DNA of 64,000 nucleotides from assembly GCA_049487715.1 (NCBI GenBank), contig CP150552.1, positions 434,001 through 498,000 on the forward strand, read 5' to 3'. The stretch is from Pycnococcus provasolii (lineage: Eukaryota > Chlorophyta > Pseudoscourfieldiophyceae > Pseudoscourfieldiales). A model generated the notes under the pieces. That model was not told the DNA's origin. It ran no database searches and was given only the letters and a program-made list of their open reading frames with translations. Positions 48,343 to 57,382 of the stretch are shown in pieces; the first letter of the stretch is position 1; each line of letters starts with the position of its first letter. Position numbers and translations under genes: made by a program.

Positions 48343-49761
48343 ATGTCGAAGAAGCGCCCTCGTGGCGGCGCTAGCTGCGACGCGCTAGCCGCGCAGCTAC
48401 GCCAGCTCAACGGCGCCACCCAGTGCGATGACTCCGCGCATTCCACAGCCTCGGCAGGGTGGTGTGGCGTGGGCCTGACTGCGGAGGAGGTGGCGCGCTT
48501 CTCGCGCCCGTGCCTGGTCAAGTCGTTCGGTCCGACGAGGCAGCTGCGCCTATGCCGCTCCAAGGCACTCGTCGTTGGCGTTGGCGGGCTTGGTAGTCCA
48601 GCTGCAACATATCTCACGACGAGCGGCGTGGGCGTGCTCGGCTTGTGTGATTTTGACACCGTTGACGCGTCCAATTTGCATCGCCAGCCGCTATACAAGC
48701 GCGAGGATGTAGGGCAGCCGAAGGTGGCCTGCGCCGTGAAGCGGCTGTCGGAACTCGTCGACGCGTCGGCGCTGCGCGTGCACAAGAGTGAAGGATGTGA
48801 CAGCTTGGAGACCGTTCCTGGAACATTTTCCATACGCACGCACGAAAGCGGCTTAACTCGCGATAATGCGCGGGACGTGGTGCGTGACTACGACGTCGTG
48901 TTGGACTGCACGGACAACCCACGGACGCGATACCTGCTGAACGATGCGTGCGTATTGGAGGGGAAACCTCTCGTCTACGGTGCCTCGGTGGGCATGGAGG
49001 GTCAACTCACGGTTTACCACCACAACGGCGGGCCCTGCCTGAGATGCATCTTTCCCGAGCCGCTGGATGCCGACGCGTGCGATGTGTGCTCTGATGCCGG
49101 CGTCCTTGGCTTCGTTCCAGGCCTCATCGGCGTCATGCAGGCACAGGAGGCGATCAAGGTGCTGACAAACTTCGGGACGACGCTCTCGGGGCGAATGCTG
49201 CACTACGACGCGGAGGATGCGAGGCAGTTCGTCGCCAAGCTTCGTGGCCGTCGTCCAGGCTGCGCGTCGTGCGGCGACTCGCCAACCGACCCTTCATCCC
49301 TCGATGAGCCGACAGCAGGAAAGGCGTCTGCCGTTACAGCATCGTGCAAATCCGCCGTCCCATCGACGCCAGCAGACCACCGGTGGTCCGCGTCACGCCT
49401 TTCCACGGCACTGCGGCACGACTCGCGCGAGCGTGTTGTGCTCGTCGACGTTCGCACACCAAACCAGCATGCCATGTGCGCACTGCCGGAGAGTATATCC
49501 ATTCCATACGAGACGTGCCTTGCGGATTCAGACGCGCTCAAGGTGGCTTCTCGATCACTTGCCGAAGCAGCGGCAAACGCGGCGACGGAGGCGAGCGACC
49601 ACGGGCGCACACTGCACGTTGTGTGTTACTGCCGAAGAGGCAACGACAGCCAGCTTGCGGTAGCCGCGCTTCGTCCGATCCTTGGTGCGCACGTCGTTGA
49701 CTTGGAAGGTGGTTTGAACGCGTGGCGCCGCGACGTCGACAACACGTTCCCTTTGTACTGA
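48343..49761 (+). CDS. MOCS3: MOCS3/Uba4: E1-like adenylyltransferase-sulfurtransferase
   Basis: 472 residues. The E1/ThiF domain has the nucleotide-binding loop GVGGLGSP (79-86), DFDTVDASNLHRQ, DCTDNPRTRYLLNDAC, the zinc-binding pairs CLRC and CASC, and the family Cys in CSDAGVLG. A C-terminal rhodanese domain ends with the active loop CRRGNDSQ (Cys430), the sequence expected for MOCS3. It activates the ubiquitin-like proteins URM1 and MOCS2A by adenylation and thiocarboxylation, for tRNA wobble-uridine thiolation and molybdenum-cofactor synthesis. The frame is complete and single-exon. A small insert (about 165-175) lies after the propeller-like ALRVHKSEG. Confidence 0.92.
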   Translation: MSKKRPRGGASCDALAAQLRQLNGATQCDDSAHSTASAGWCGVGLTAEEVARFSRPCLVKSFGPTRQLRLCRSKALVVGVGGLGSPAATYLTTSGVGVLGLCDFDTVDASNLHRQPLYKREDVGQPKVACAVKRLSELVDASALRVHKSEGCDSLETVPGTFSIRTHESGLTRDNARDVVRDYDVVLDCTDNPRTRYLLNDACVLEGKPLVYGASVGMEGQLTVYHHNGGPCLRCIFPEPLDADACDVCSDAGVLGFVPGLIGVMQAQEAIKVLTNFGTTLSGRMLHYDAEDARQFVAKLRGRRPGCASCGDSPTDPSSLDEPTAGKASAVTASCKSAVPSTPADHRWSASRLSTALRHDSRERVVLVDVRTPNQHAMCALPESISIPYETCLADSDALKVASRSLAEAAANAATEASDHGRTLHVVCYCRRGNDSQLAVAALRPILGAHVVDLEGGLNAWRRDVDNTFPLY

Positions 49762-50822
49762 TGAATCCTTATTATGTAACACCGACTTCGGTTCCCCCAT
49801 GTTTGCAAGCAAAGCTGCTGTGCGGTGGTCACTCACTTGTAGTTCGTCTACAGTGTCTGACGTTCCGTTCTTTCTTATTTGCATACGTATATTATGTGTA
49901 AAAAAAACATGTGAGTAGTGATACCTTTAGTAACCTTAACGACCTAGAAGGCCGGCTGAGAAAAGCCTGCCGTTTTCGATTCAGCCAGCCTGTCGCCTCC
50001 CTTGTCCCTTTTTTCGTTTGCTTGTTCCGGTATCCCTTCGACCACCACCTGCAAGGTGCAAGCTGCGAAGCCAAGGTGTTCTCCAGCTGTGCGTCACCCC
50101 CAGGCAGCCACCGGCACTCCCAATTCCCAAATGTTGCCAACATAGAGTCATAGACTACCCGGTAGTGAAGGATGCCCCGGGGGGACACCTGTTGGCATCC
50201 TAAACGCCGCCAGCAGGTCACTTTTCCCCCCACTTTGACCCAAGGTGCGGTGGGGGCTGGTTGTCCACGAACGAAGGGCCTCCGTCGTTGATTTGAAATC
50301 TTACTCCGCAGAAAGCATTCCTGACCCCTGATGCCTGACATTTGGCCTGATGAGATATGAGGAAGATGCCTTGGTAGAATACCGCTCGCCCCCCCCCCCT
50401 TAAAATCCCTTTCCCAACTCTTCGGTGCCTCTACCGACCCTCTACTACTGTAAGTTTTAGATAGAACCCCCGGGTGATACGGCCTGCCTTATGGGTTAGG
50501 GGCCCTACGTTTCGCGGAATCGTATTTAATTAGCTTTTTCTGGTTTTGTTTGTTTGACGCGCGCGTGGTCCCTTCGCTCGCAGCCTTCCCTTCCCTTCGA
50601 AGCCTTTCTTTCTCCTCCTCTCCGGGGCTACTAGTAAGTAGTCCTGGGATCCGGGGCACCTGGCAACCACCCTTCCCTTCACAAGGCTTCCCTTCCCCTT
50701 TTAATTGCCACTTCGTTTGGCAATTCCCAACCTCTAGAGGCTGTCATTAGTGACTGCTTATCTCTGCTTATCTTGCTCTTCTTACTGTTTCCTCTCTCTT
50801 TCGTTCCTTTAGTATTGCTAGT
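49762..50822. other. Intergenic region (1.1 kb), no gene recognised
   Basis: AT-richer stretches near 49860 (3' end of MOCS3), a poly-C run at 50389-50399, TTCCCTTCCCTTC repeats near 50585-50700 and TATGGGTTAGGGGCCC (50490). A minus-strand frame (49892-50341) has no family features. The last part, very T/C-rich, is probably the GATA gene leader. Confidence 0.45.
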
Positions 50823-51755
50823 ATGCGAGTCCTGTGTGAACGTTGTCGCGTGCGTGTCGCGCAGTGCGTGCGCGCATTGCCGGACGGAGAAACGCCGCTC
50901 TGCGAGTGCTGCGAAGGAGCTCTCGCCTCCGAATCAGCCATGGGCGCGCGCCTTCAGCTCATGTTGGGTTCTGACGCCTGGAGTCGGGCGGCAGCTTGCC
51001 AAGCGTGTCAGGTATGTTTGATCAGACTCATTGTTTGATCGCTCAATATAATGTGTCGACGCAAGATAAATATTTATAAAATGCACACATTATTACCTTA
51101 ATTGGACCAACAACATTACGTTGCTAACATTTGCCACAATTTCCCCCACAAACAACAACAACAACAACAACAACAGATGGCTCCTGGCGTGGTGTTTTCC
51201 TATGCGGAGTCAAAGATCTTCTGCTGCAGCTGCGACACCGCAATTCACGCGGGGAAAAGCCAGCAGGAGTGCCCACGATTTCTCATCTTCAGCCACAAGC
51301 TTCCGCCTGTGCACCCGTCTGCAAAGTCCAGCCCATTTGCCACAGGACTGCCACATCCCACCATGTGCCGCACACCACTCGAATTCCTGCCGCCCCCAAC
51401 CTTGCCGCCGCAGCACCCAACCATGCCATCAAGTCAGATGACTGCGCCGATACATGGTGTGGTTCCTTCACACGCAATATCACCACTTCTTGCTGACGAC
51501 TGGCTCACGGGAGTGAACCTGGCTGACGACTTCTACGACGCAACGGAGAACGTTGCGAACGCTCCTACGCCGCCACTGACGGCTCCAACGGGAAGCGTGC
51601 GATTGAATATGGACTGCGCAGCGGCGCTGGCGGCTGCCGAGGCGGAGCTTGCCGGAGGGGAGACGGGAGAAAGCTTGGCTATGCGCCTGGCGCAGCAGCA
51701 GACCATTCCGACGTCGTTTTCGTCAGCCAGGCTCGCAGCCCTGGGCGCACCGCCG

Positions 51756-51786
<31 letters not shown>

Positions 51787-52256
51787 CGCGCCACGGCAGG
51801 CCGCAGGCGCCGCCAAGCCCGCCGGCGAACGAACACGTTGCGAGGCTCACGTCGAGCTCCAGCGGGAGCCAGCGCGCGGGAACGCCGAGCCCGAGCGCGT
51901 CCGGTGGATGTGACATCGGGATACCCACAAATTGCCGACGGTGTGTGCACTGTGGCACGACGAGCACCCCGCAGTGGAGAGCTGGGCCGGCTGGACACAA
52001 GACGCTGTGCAATGCTTGCGGCGTGCGCTTCAAGGCGGGCAGGCTAGCCCCCTCCGTGAATTTCCCGCCGCCTCCCGCGCCAAGCATGCCGCCGCTGACA
52101 AACGGAACGATGAAGCGGTGCGCCTCGGCGCCTGTGATTTCGAAGGCTGCCAAGGCGCATCTGTCACGGCCATGCGCGGCCGAGGCTATCAGCGCCGTTG
52201 CCTCGGTGGAAGACATGCGCAATGTGCGCCGTCGACTATCACCGCCCAAATCATAA
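50823..52256 (+). CDS. GATA zinc-finger transcription factor with N-terminal B-box-like Cys pairs
   Basis: Two exons, 50823-51011 and 51177-52256, with an intron of 165 bp (GTATGT...ACAACAG, its end a CAA repeat), 422 residues. The N-terminus has paired cysteines, CERC ... CECC and CQACQ ... [12 protein letters not shown], which resemble two plant B-boxes although the second lacks some ligands. A long Pro/Ala/Ser-rich middle follows, including a polyproline run encoded by CCG repeats (51751-51790). Residues 319-344 form a GATA finger, [16 protein letters not shown]...LCNACG, with the exact C-x2-C-x18-C-x2-C spacing of plant-type GATA factors, and a basic tail. Likely a nuclear regulator of light- or nitrogen-responsive genes, by analogy only. 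The intron lies inside the second B-box-like motif. Confidence 0.82.
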
Positions 52257-52538
52257 AAAAAATAATATCAAAATAAGTAGGAGACCTGACAATAAACTTT
52301 ACCTTAGTATTAAATTTTTTTCTAAAGTGTGCAGGTGAAAGACGAAATTTTCTTAATTTTTACTTCCTTAATTTAAAGAGTGTGTAAATACGAGTCGAGA
52401 ATCAATTAGACCAACCACAATTACAATTTAATTTTGTGTGTGTGTGTGTGTGTGTGTGCGCGTGTGTGCACCTCTTCCCCAAACCTACATGAAGATCACG
52501 TGTCTCAGATCACTCCTCAATTGTTTTTCAAGAATCGC
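52257..52538. other. AT-rich convergent spacer with GT microsatellite
   Basis: Between the stops of the GATA and AsnRS genes. It is unusually AT-rich for this window, with AATAAA (about 52290) and a (TG)n run (52436-52458). No gene. Confidence 0.6.
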
Positions 52539-54383
52539 TTATTTGTCGCAGTGAGACGGCCACCTCGGGAACGGAATCACATCTCTGATGTTCTCCAAGC
52601 CTGTGATGAAGAGAATGAGACGCTCAAGACCCAAGCCAAAGCCACTGTGTGTCACCGTGCCATATCGGCGAAGATCTAGGTACCACCTGTACATCTCCGG
52701 ATCGAGCTTCAGCTCCTCCAGGCGGCGATCGAGCACCTCGATGCGCTCCTCACGCTGGCTGCCCCCGATGAGCTCGCCAACACCAGGAACGAGAACATCC
52801 ATAGCCGCGACGGTCTTGTCGTCGTCATTCAGGCGCATGTAGAACGCCTTCATCTCTTTCGGGTAGTTGTACACGATCACGGGCTTGTTGAACACCTTCT
52901 CGCAGAGGTACCTCTCGTGTTCCGAGCCGAGATCCATGCCCCAGTGGATATCCATGTCATCGAACGTCACCTTGCCGCTACCGGCGTGCTCCTTGAGAAT
53001 ATCCACAGCCTCCGTGTAGCTGCATCGCCCGAAAGGCTCATTCAGGCAGTTCTTAACGCGGTCGATGCACGTCTTGTCAACGAAGTTAGTCAGGAACACC
53101 ATGTCGTCGGCGCACGTCTCCATGACGTGGCGCAGGCAGTGCTTCACGTATGCCTCGGCAAGACGCATGTCGTCGTCAAGGTCCGCAAAAGCCACCTCGG
53201 GCTCAACCATCCAGAATTCTGCTAGGTGTCGGCTGGTGTTGCTGTTCTCCGCGCGGAAAGTGGGTCCAAACGTGTACACGGACCCGAGCGCGCACGCGTA
53301 GATCTCCGCCTGCAGCTGCCCCGAAACCGTCAAGAATGCCGGCTTGGCGAAAAAGTCTTGCGAGTAGTCGACATTTCCGGGCACCACGGGACACACGGAA
53401 CTTTTCGTGCCCGCCTCAGCGCCCTCCAGCTCCTTCTTGGTCGCGAGGAGCTTGTCCACCGCAGCCTTCACCTCCTCCGGCGACGCGCCGCCAGATTTCA
53501 CCTTCGCTTTCAAGTCGCGCACAGCCTCGCCCTGCTTCGACGCGGCGTCGCGCAGTGACTGCACGTGCGCCGCAGCGTCTGCCGCGGCTTTCGCGTCGCC
53601 CTCGCCGCTCGAAGGCGACATGTCCTCCATTTGCTTCAAAAGCGTGGTGACGGCGAACATCTCTCCGGCACCCTCGCAGTCCGACGACGTGATGAGCGGC
53701 GTGTGAACGTAGAGCATGCCGTTCTCGCGCGCGAAGAAGTCGTGTGTGGCGAAGGAGCACGCGCTACGAATGCGGCTCACGGCGGCGATCACGTTAGTGC
53801 GTGGCCGAAGGTGGCTCACGCCGCGCAGAAACTCGAGGCCGAGCTTGGCCTTTGCGATGGGGTACTTCGAAGCGTCGCACGGGCCGAGGTGCAGCAGCTC
53901 CGTCGTCTTCACCTCCACGCTCTGCTTTGCCTGTTCCGGGAGGGCAACCACGTAGCCTCGAAGCACGACGCAAGCACCCGTCTTAGCTGCTTCAGACAGC
54001 TGCTTTCCCGCCGCCTCCGCTATGGGTTTGTCCAGGAGGCACTGCAGGTTCGTGGCACAAGAGCCGTCGTTGAGCTCCAAGAACGCGAACGAACCTTTTC
54101 CCTGCTCACGCCCCGTCTTGACCCATCCTCCGACGACGATCTCGACACCATCATACGATCGTCCACCTTTTCCGTCGCTGGTGTTTAGCAGTGAAGTGAT
54201 CGCGACACGTCCAGCACGTAATTGCGTACTGTAGCGTGAGTACTGCGTGAGAGCCGATGACGACGATGACGATGAGGAGGGTGCACCACTTGTGGATGCG
54301 ACATTGACATCAACAGAAATCTCAAGGTGCGTGTCGGAGTCGCACAAAGTACCCGTGTTGAAGTTCCAGTACGGAAGGCCCAT
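52539..54383 (-). CDS. Asparaginyl-tRNA synthetase with WHEP-like insertion
   Basis: 614 residues from the Met at 54383 (MGLPYWNFN). The N-terminal OB-fold anticodon-binding domain (VVGGWVKTGREQGKGSFAFLELNDG) leads into the class II catalytic core: FLRGVSHLRPRTN, VHTPLITSSDCEGAGEMFAVT, YTFGPTFRAENSNTSRHLAEFWMVEPE (motif 2) and HSGFGLGLERLILFITGLENIRDVIPFPR (motif 3). DCEGAGEMF together with the C-terminal PFPR identifies AsnRS rather than AspRS. Between GEMFAVTTL and the CPVVPGNVDYSQDFF segment is a charged helical insert (about residues 262-318, VQSLRDAASKQGEAVRDLKAKVKSG...), which matches the WHEP domain placed similarly in some plant AsnRS. Charges tRNA-Asn, probably in the cytosol. Confidence 0.9.
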   Translation of the reverse strand: MGLPYWNFNTGTLCDSDTHLEISVDVNVASTSGAPSSSSSSSSALTQYSRYSTQLRAGRVAITSLLNTSDGKGGRSYDGVEIVVGGWVKTGREQGKGSFAFLELNDGSCATNLQCLLDKPIAEAAGKQLSEAAKTGACVVLRGYVVALPEQAKQSVEVKTTELLHLGPCDASKYPIAKAKLGLEFLRGVSHLRPRTNVIAAVSRIRSACSFATHDFFARENGMLYVHTPLITSSDCEGAGEMFAVTTLLKQMEDMSPSSGEGDAKAAADAAAHVQSLRDAASKQGEAVRDLKAKVKSGGASPEEVKAAVDKLLATKKELEGAEAGTKSSVCPVVPGNVDYSQDFFAKPAFLTVSGQLQAEIYACALGSVYTFGPTFRAENSNTSRHLAEFWMVEPEVAFADLDDDMRLAEAYVKHCLRHVMETCADDMVFLTNFVDKTCIDRVKNCLNEPFGRCSYTEAVDILKEHAGSGKVTFDDMDIHWGMDLGSEHERYLCEKVFNKPVIVYNYPKEMKAFYMRLNDDDKTVAAMDVLVPGVGELIGGSQREERIEVLDRRLEELKLDPEMYRWYLDLRRYGTVTHSGFGLGLERLILFITGLENIRDVIPFPRWPSHCDK

Positions 54384-54711
54384 GGCGATGGCGGCTTTGG
54401 ATGAAGATGAGAGAGGAGAGGGGAGGAGAAAAACGCCAAGAACCCGGGGGTTGGGTTGCAACGCGCCTGAGAACTCGAACGAGGAGAGTGCCTTAGTTTA
54501 GTAGTAGGGGCAACAAGGGATCCCCGCCTGTGGGGGGAAATACACAACACAACGTCGTGCGTGGTCCCTTCCTACTCCATTGTACTTCTAGGGATATCCC
54601 GTTTCCTGTTCAGTTTTCCTGTCCTGCGTTTCCGTCTCCATTTTCCGTCTCCATTTTCCGTCTCCGTTAACGGGTTCAGGCCACGGGGTTATATGGTCCA
54701 TGCTATGTGGA
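54384..54711. other. AsnRS upstream region next to the transposon
   Basis: About 330 bp between the AsnRS start and the transposon. It contains TCCGTCTCCATTTTCCGTCTCCATTTTCCGTCTCCG, a short direct repeat (54628-54667). No gene. Confidence 0.5.
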
Positions 54712-54720
54712 AGTCCTTGA
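54712..54720 (+). repeat. Target-site duplication, left (AGTCCTTGA)
   Basis: Nine bases, perfectly matching 56939-56947 in the same orientation, immediately outside the terminal inverted repeats. Confidence 0.93.
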
Positions 54721-54824
54721 TAGTATCCTGGAAAGAACTGCTCGCCCACCCGATAACTTCACCGTTTCGGGGTTGTTTTGGACGCCGTTTGTTCTCCACG
54801 GAACCTATGTTAGGCCTCATTTGG
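54721..54824 (+). repeat. Terminal inverted repeat, left
   Basis: 104 bp. I aligned it base by base with the reverse complement of 56835-56938 and saw no difference. The similarity stops at TTGG/C on the inner side. Confidence 0.95.
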
Positions 54825-55032
54825 CCTGTGTAGCAGTATCCCTCGTTTTGAGAGACGGTTGCTCACAGTGGCGTGTTGATTGAATCGCACAGGAGCGCAT
54901 CTCCATAGTGGGAAGGCCCACTGTTTCCCGGGGCCCCGACCTAGAATTTCCGACCATCCAGGATCCCCCGACCTGTACGACAGGAACAAACTTTGGTCCA
55001 AACTCCCGCCATCTCTTTCTCCATTTCTCACA

Positions 55033-56160
55033 ATGGCATCAGCAGCGGCGCGGCGCGCGGCGGCGGCGGTGGCGAAGAAACAAGTTGCCAGGTCCTGCTC
55101 CTTCCTGGGACTTACGCCATGCGTGCGTCAAAGTCATGAACCGGCTATCGCGCGATCCTAAGCGAGCACCGCTTGAAAGTGGATGCGGTTCGCGGTGAAC
55201 GCGCCGACGCCATTGTGGATGGTGACAAAGGTTATTCAAGAAGGAAGAGTAACCCAGAGTTAAATCAACGAGAACTTTCAGATAAGGTTGGTCTTCCACG
55301 CACAACAGTTCGGGGCATTCTCCAACAAGAACAAGATGGTGGCGCCCTGCGCATCCGCACGTCCTTCGGTGAAGATGGCCGTGAGAGGATCCTGACGGTG
55401 AGAAGAGAAGTTTTGTTGGAAGTTCGGACGGTGTCCGTACATTCCTGATGTTAAGCTTGTGCCTATGGGAAGCGAAGACAACGCCTTTCCCGACTTGTCT
55501 AGGCGAACTCTTACAACTATTTGTACGTGTACTGCACACCTCCGTTTGTGATCAGAGACGGACGGAACAACACTAGAAAAAAACCACGTTCGCGTTTCGA
55601 CATGCACCTCGGGTACGTCGAGGGTTTTGTGAAGTGGCGAAGTCGAATGGCGACGTCTTATCTTCTACTTGATGAGTTTCCTATCGCTGTTCCGTGGTGG
55701 CCGACGCACGGAGGACGAGGAGAGGACAACATTGCACGCAGACGCGGCGTACCGTACGACAAGCATTCCGCGATCATGTTGTGGGAGAGCAACACCGCAT
55801 TCTTAAAGTTTCCTTTACAAAACCGCCGTCAACGACGACAAGTACGTGGACTTCATGTTAAAAATCAGGCCACGGATGATCCTGCCCGTCCTTTGTGGCG
55901 AGGCACTCGTGACGAGGCTAGAAAATCCCGATGAACAAACAGCGCGTACTCCTGCTCGTGGACCGGCTAGGCACGTCCGGCACGAAGCACTACCCGGACA
56001 AGAGCATTCAACCGAAAGGTGAAGACGTCGTTTTCGCGGGATAATGGCCTCGGGTACGCGCACCTGCCAGTGAAAGGCTATCTGTTCGACCCCATCGAGC
56101 CGGCGAACGGCTTGATCCAGCGCTTCGTTGAACGAATGGTTTTCAAGACGCCACGAACGA
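55033..56160 (+). pseudogene. Degenerate transposase-like coding remnants inside the element
   Basis: Several short plus-strand frames follow one another without a continuous reading frame: 55033-55161 (Ala/Arg-rich start), 55173-55448 with a helix-turn-helix LNQRELSDKVGLPRTTVRG, 55521-55934 with LLLDEFPIAVP and RRRGVPYDKHSAIMLW, and 56019 onward with FDPIEPANGLIQRFVERM. These resemble, in order, the DNA-binding, first catalytic Asp and NP(I)E regions of Tc1/mariner/IS630-type DDE transposases. Either introns join them or, more likely, stops and frameshifts have inactivated the gene. The family assignment is uncertain, because those families normally make TA duplications. Confidence 0.4.
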
Positions 56161-56822
56161 CGTCGTGGGGCACGTCGTGCCAGGCCCGGCAGACTTTGCC
56201 GAAGCCGTTGCGGCTTTCAAAGCCGCAATCTGCGACACGAACGACCAGGGAAAAAAAAACCCGTTCCCTGGATTTTATCGGTGGCGTCAGTTCAGTTTGG
56301 CGGCAAAGAAGGTGTGGGAAAAGAACGCGCACGCGCAAAAGGCAATCGCAGACCGCAAAAAAACACCAAAGGCACAGAGGTGGACGTGGGATCCAGAACG
56401 TGCGTGGGAACACGACTTCCCCTCGCGGTGGGAGGGTCTTCGGGACGACGTACCTGAGGAAAGCATGCCGCGCACTGCCACCACCGCCACCTCCAGCTGG
56501 CGATGTGCCTCCGCCACCACCGTTGCCATCTGAACAAGCTGTGCCACCGCCGCCACTGCCGCCACCTCCAGGTGTGCCACCGCCGCCGCCGCCACTGCCA
56601 GATTCGAAGGGGAAGCGGAAAGTCGAATGGGCGGAACTGCTGGAGTCTGAGACTGAGTCGGATCAGTCTGATGGGGACTCTGAAGGAAAGGGTCCCGGGC
56701 AGACAGGGAATCGGGCCGGTCCCTCTATTTTCACCCGATCAAGGGGGAGGTCTGATCTAGCCTCGCTCGCCCAGGCCGCCGAGGTTGCGTCTGGCGACGA
56801 CGTAGTGTTGTACGGTGACTGA
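56019..56822 (+). CDS. Proline-rich/acidic frame at the 3' end of the transposon
   Basis: The longest frame inside the element (267 codons). After the DPIEPANG segment it becomes basic, then polyproline (PPPPPPPAGDVPPPPP... about 56485-56605), then an acidic Ser/Glu stretch (SETESDQSDGDSEGKG), ending DDVVLYGD 12 bp before the right inverted repeat. The last part may be a second exon or the C-terminus of the element's protein. Function not recognised. Confidence 0.35.
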   Translation: MKTSFSRDNGLGYAHLPVKGYLFDPIEPANGLIQRFVERMVFKTPRTTSWGTSCQARQTLPKPLRLSKPQSATRTTREKKTRSLDFIGGVSSVWRQRRCGKRTRTRKRQSQTAKKHQRHRGGRGIQNVRGNTTSPRGGRVFGTTYLRKACRALPPPPPPAGDVPPPPPLPSEQAVPPPPLPPPPGVPPPPPPLPDSKGKRKVEWAELLESETESDQSDGDSEGKGPGQTGNRAGPSIFTRSRGRSDLASLAQAAEVASGDDVVLYGD

Positions 56823-56834
56823 TAATTGTTGTAA

Positions 56835-56938
56835 CCAAATGAGGCCTAACATAGGTTCCGTGGAGAACAAACGGCGTCCAAAACAACCCCGAAACGGTGA
56901 AGTTATCGGGTGGGCGAGCAGTTCTTTCCAGGATACTA
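56835..56938 (-). repeat. Terminal inverted repeat, right
   Basis: Reverse complement of 54721-54824 over 104 bp, followed directly by the right copy of the 9-bp duplication. Confidence 0.95.
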
Positions 56939-56947
56939 AGTCCTTGA
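56939..56947 (+). repeat. Target-site duplication, right (AGTCCTTGA)
   Basis: The direct-repeat partner of 54712-54720. Confidence 0.93.
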
Positions 56948-57382
56948 TAAGTCCTACGGTACCTATTAGTTTTCGCATTCGGGTTTGGCCACGCGCCAAT
57001 TCTCTTTCCTCAGCCCTCAGCTCCCGGTGTTTCCCTCCCCGTAGTAGGACCCGTGACGTGTGTCGGAAGTGTGTGCCAAATCATTCCCAACACCTTGCAC
57101 AAACATTTCATTTCACACGTAACAAGTAAGTTACTTACGTGAACGCACATCAAGCTGTTTCTTGTGCTGTTATATAGTCTTGGTTTTTTGTCTTCTTTCC
57201 AGGGTCATTAGCGGCATTCATGGGTCGTGGAGGCCACTCCAAAATAACTCGCAGCGACTTCAAGGGCACCCGGCATCACACCCGTTAGTGTCTTTGATGG
57301 CCTCGGCGGAGTCAACGGATTCAAGCTATTTGGAACCACGCCTCCATACGTGGACTTGCGTAAACCACCGGGGCATACGTCC
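56948..57382. other. 5' region of the desaturase gene with a probable leader intron
   Basis: A good intron is visible: donor GTAAGT at 57127, acceptor CTTTCCAG ending at 57202. Between the acceptor and the Met at 57383 there is protein-like sequence in two overlapping frames: MGRGGHSKITRSDFKG from 57220, then, one frame away, PVSVFDGLGGVNGFKLFG running in phase into the annotated CDS. This may be an N-terminal extension broken by a frameshift or an unrecognised short intron, or simply leader sequence. Confidence 0.5.

Larger units (their letters stand above)
54721..56938. mobile_element. DNA transposon with 104-bp terminal inverted repeats and 9-bp TSD (2218 bp)
   Basis: Ends 54721-54824 and 56835-56938 are reverse complements over 104 bp, beginning TAGTATCCTGGAAAGAACTG. 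The flanks carry a perfect 9-bp duplication. Long inverted repeats plus a 9-bp duplication fit the Mutator-like superfamily best. The interior does not show a recognisable MULE transposase. It holds short plus-strand frames with a helix-turn-helix (LSDKVGLPRTTVRGIL) and a stretch with DPIEPANGLIQRFV reminiscent of the NPIE motif of Tc1/IS630 DDE transposases. The matching ends and duplication suggest a fairly recent insertion between the AsnRS and desaturase genes. Confidence 0.88.

Noticed and set aside
49892-50341. 149-codon minus frame after MOCS3
   Set aside because: No recognisable domain and no start or codon-bias support.
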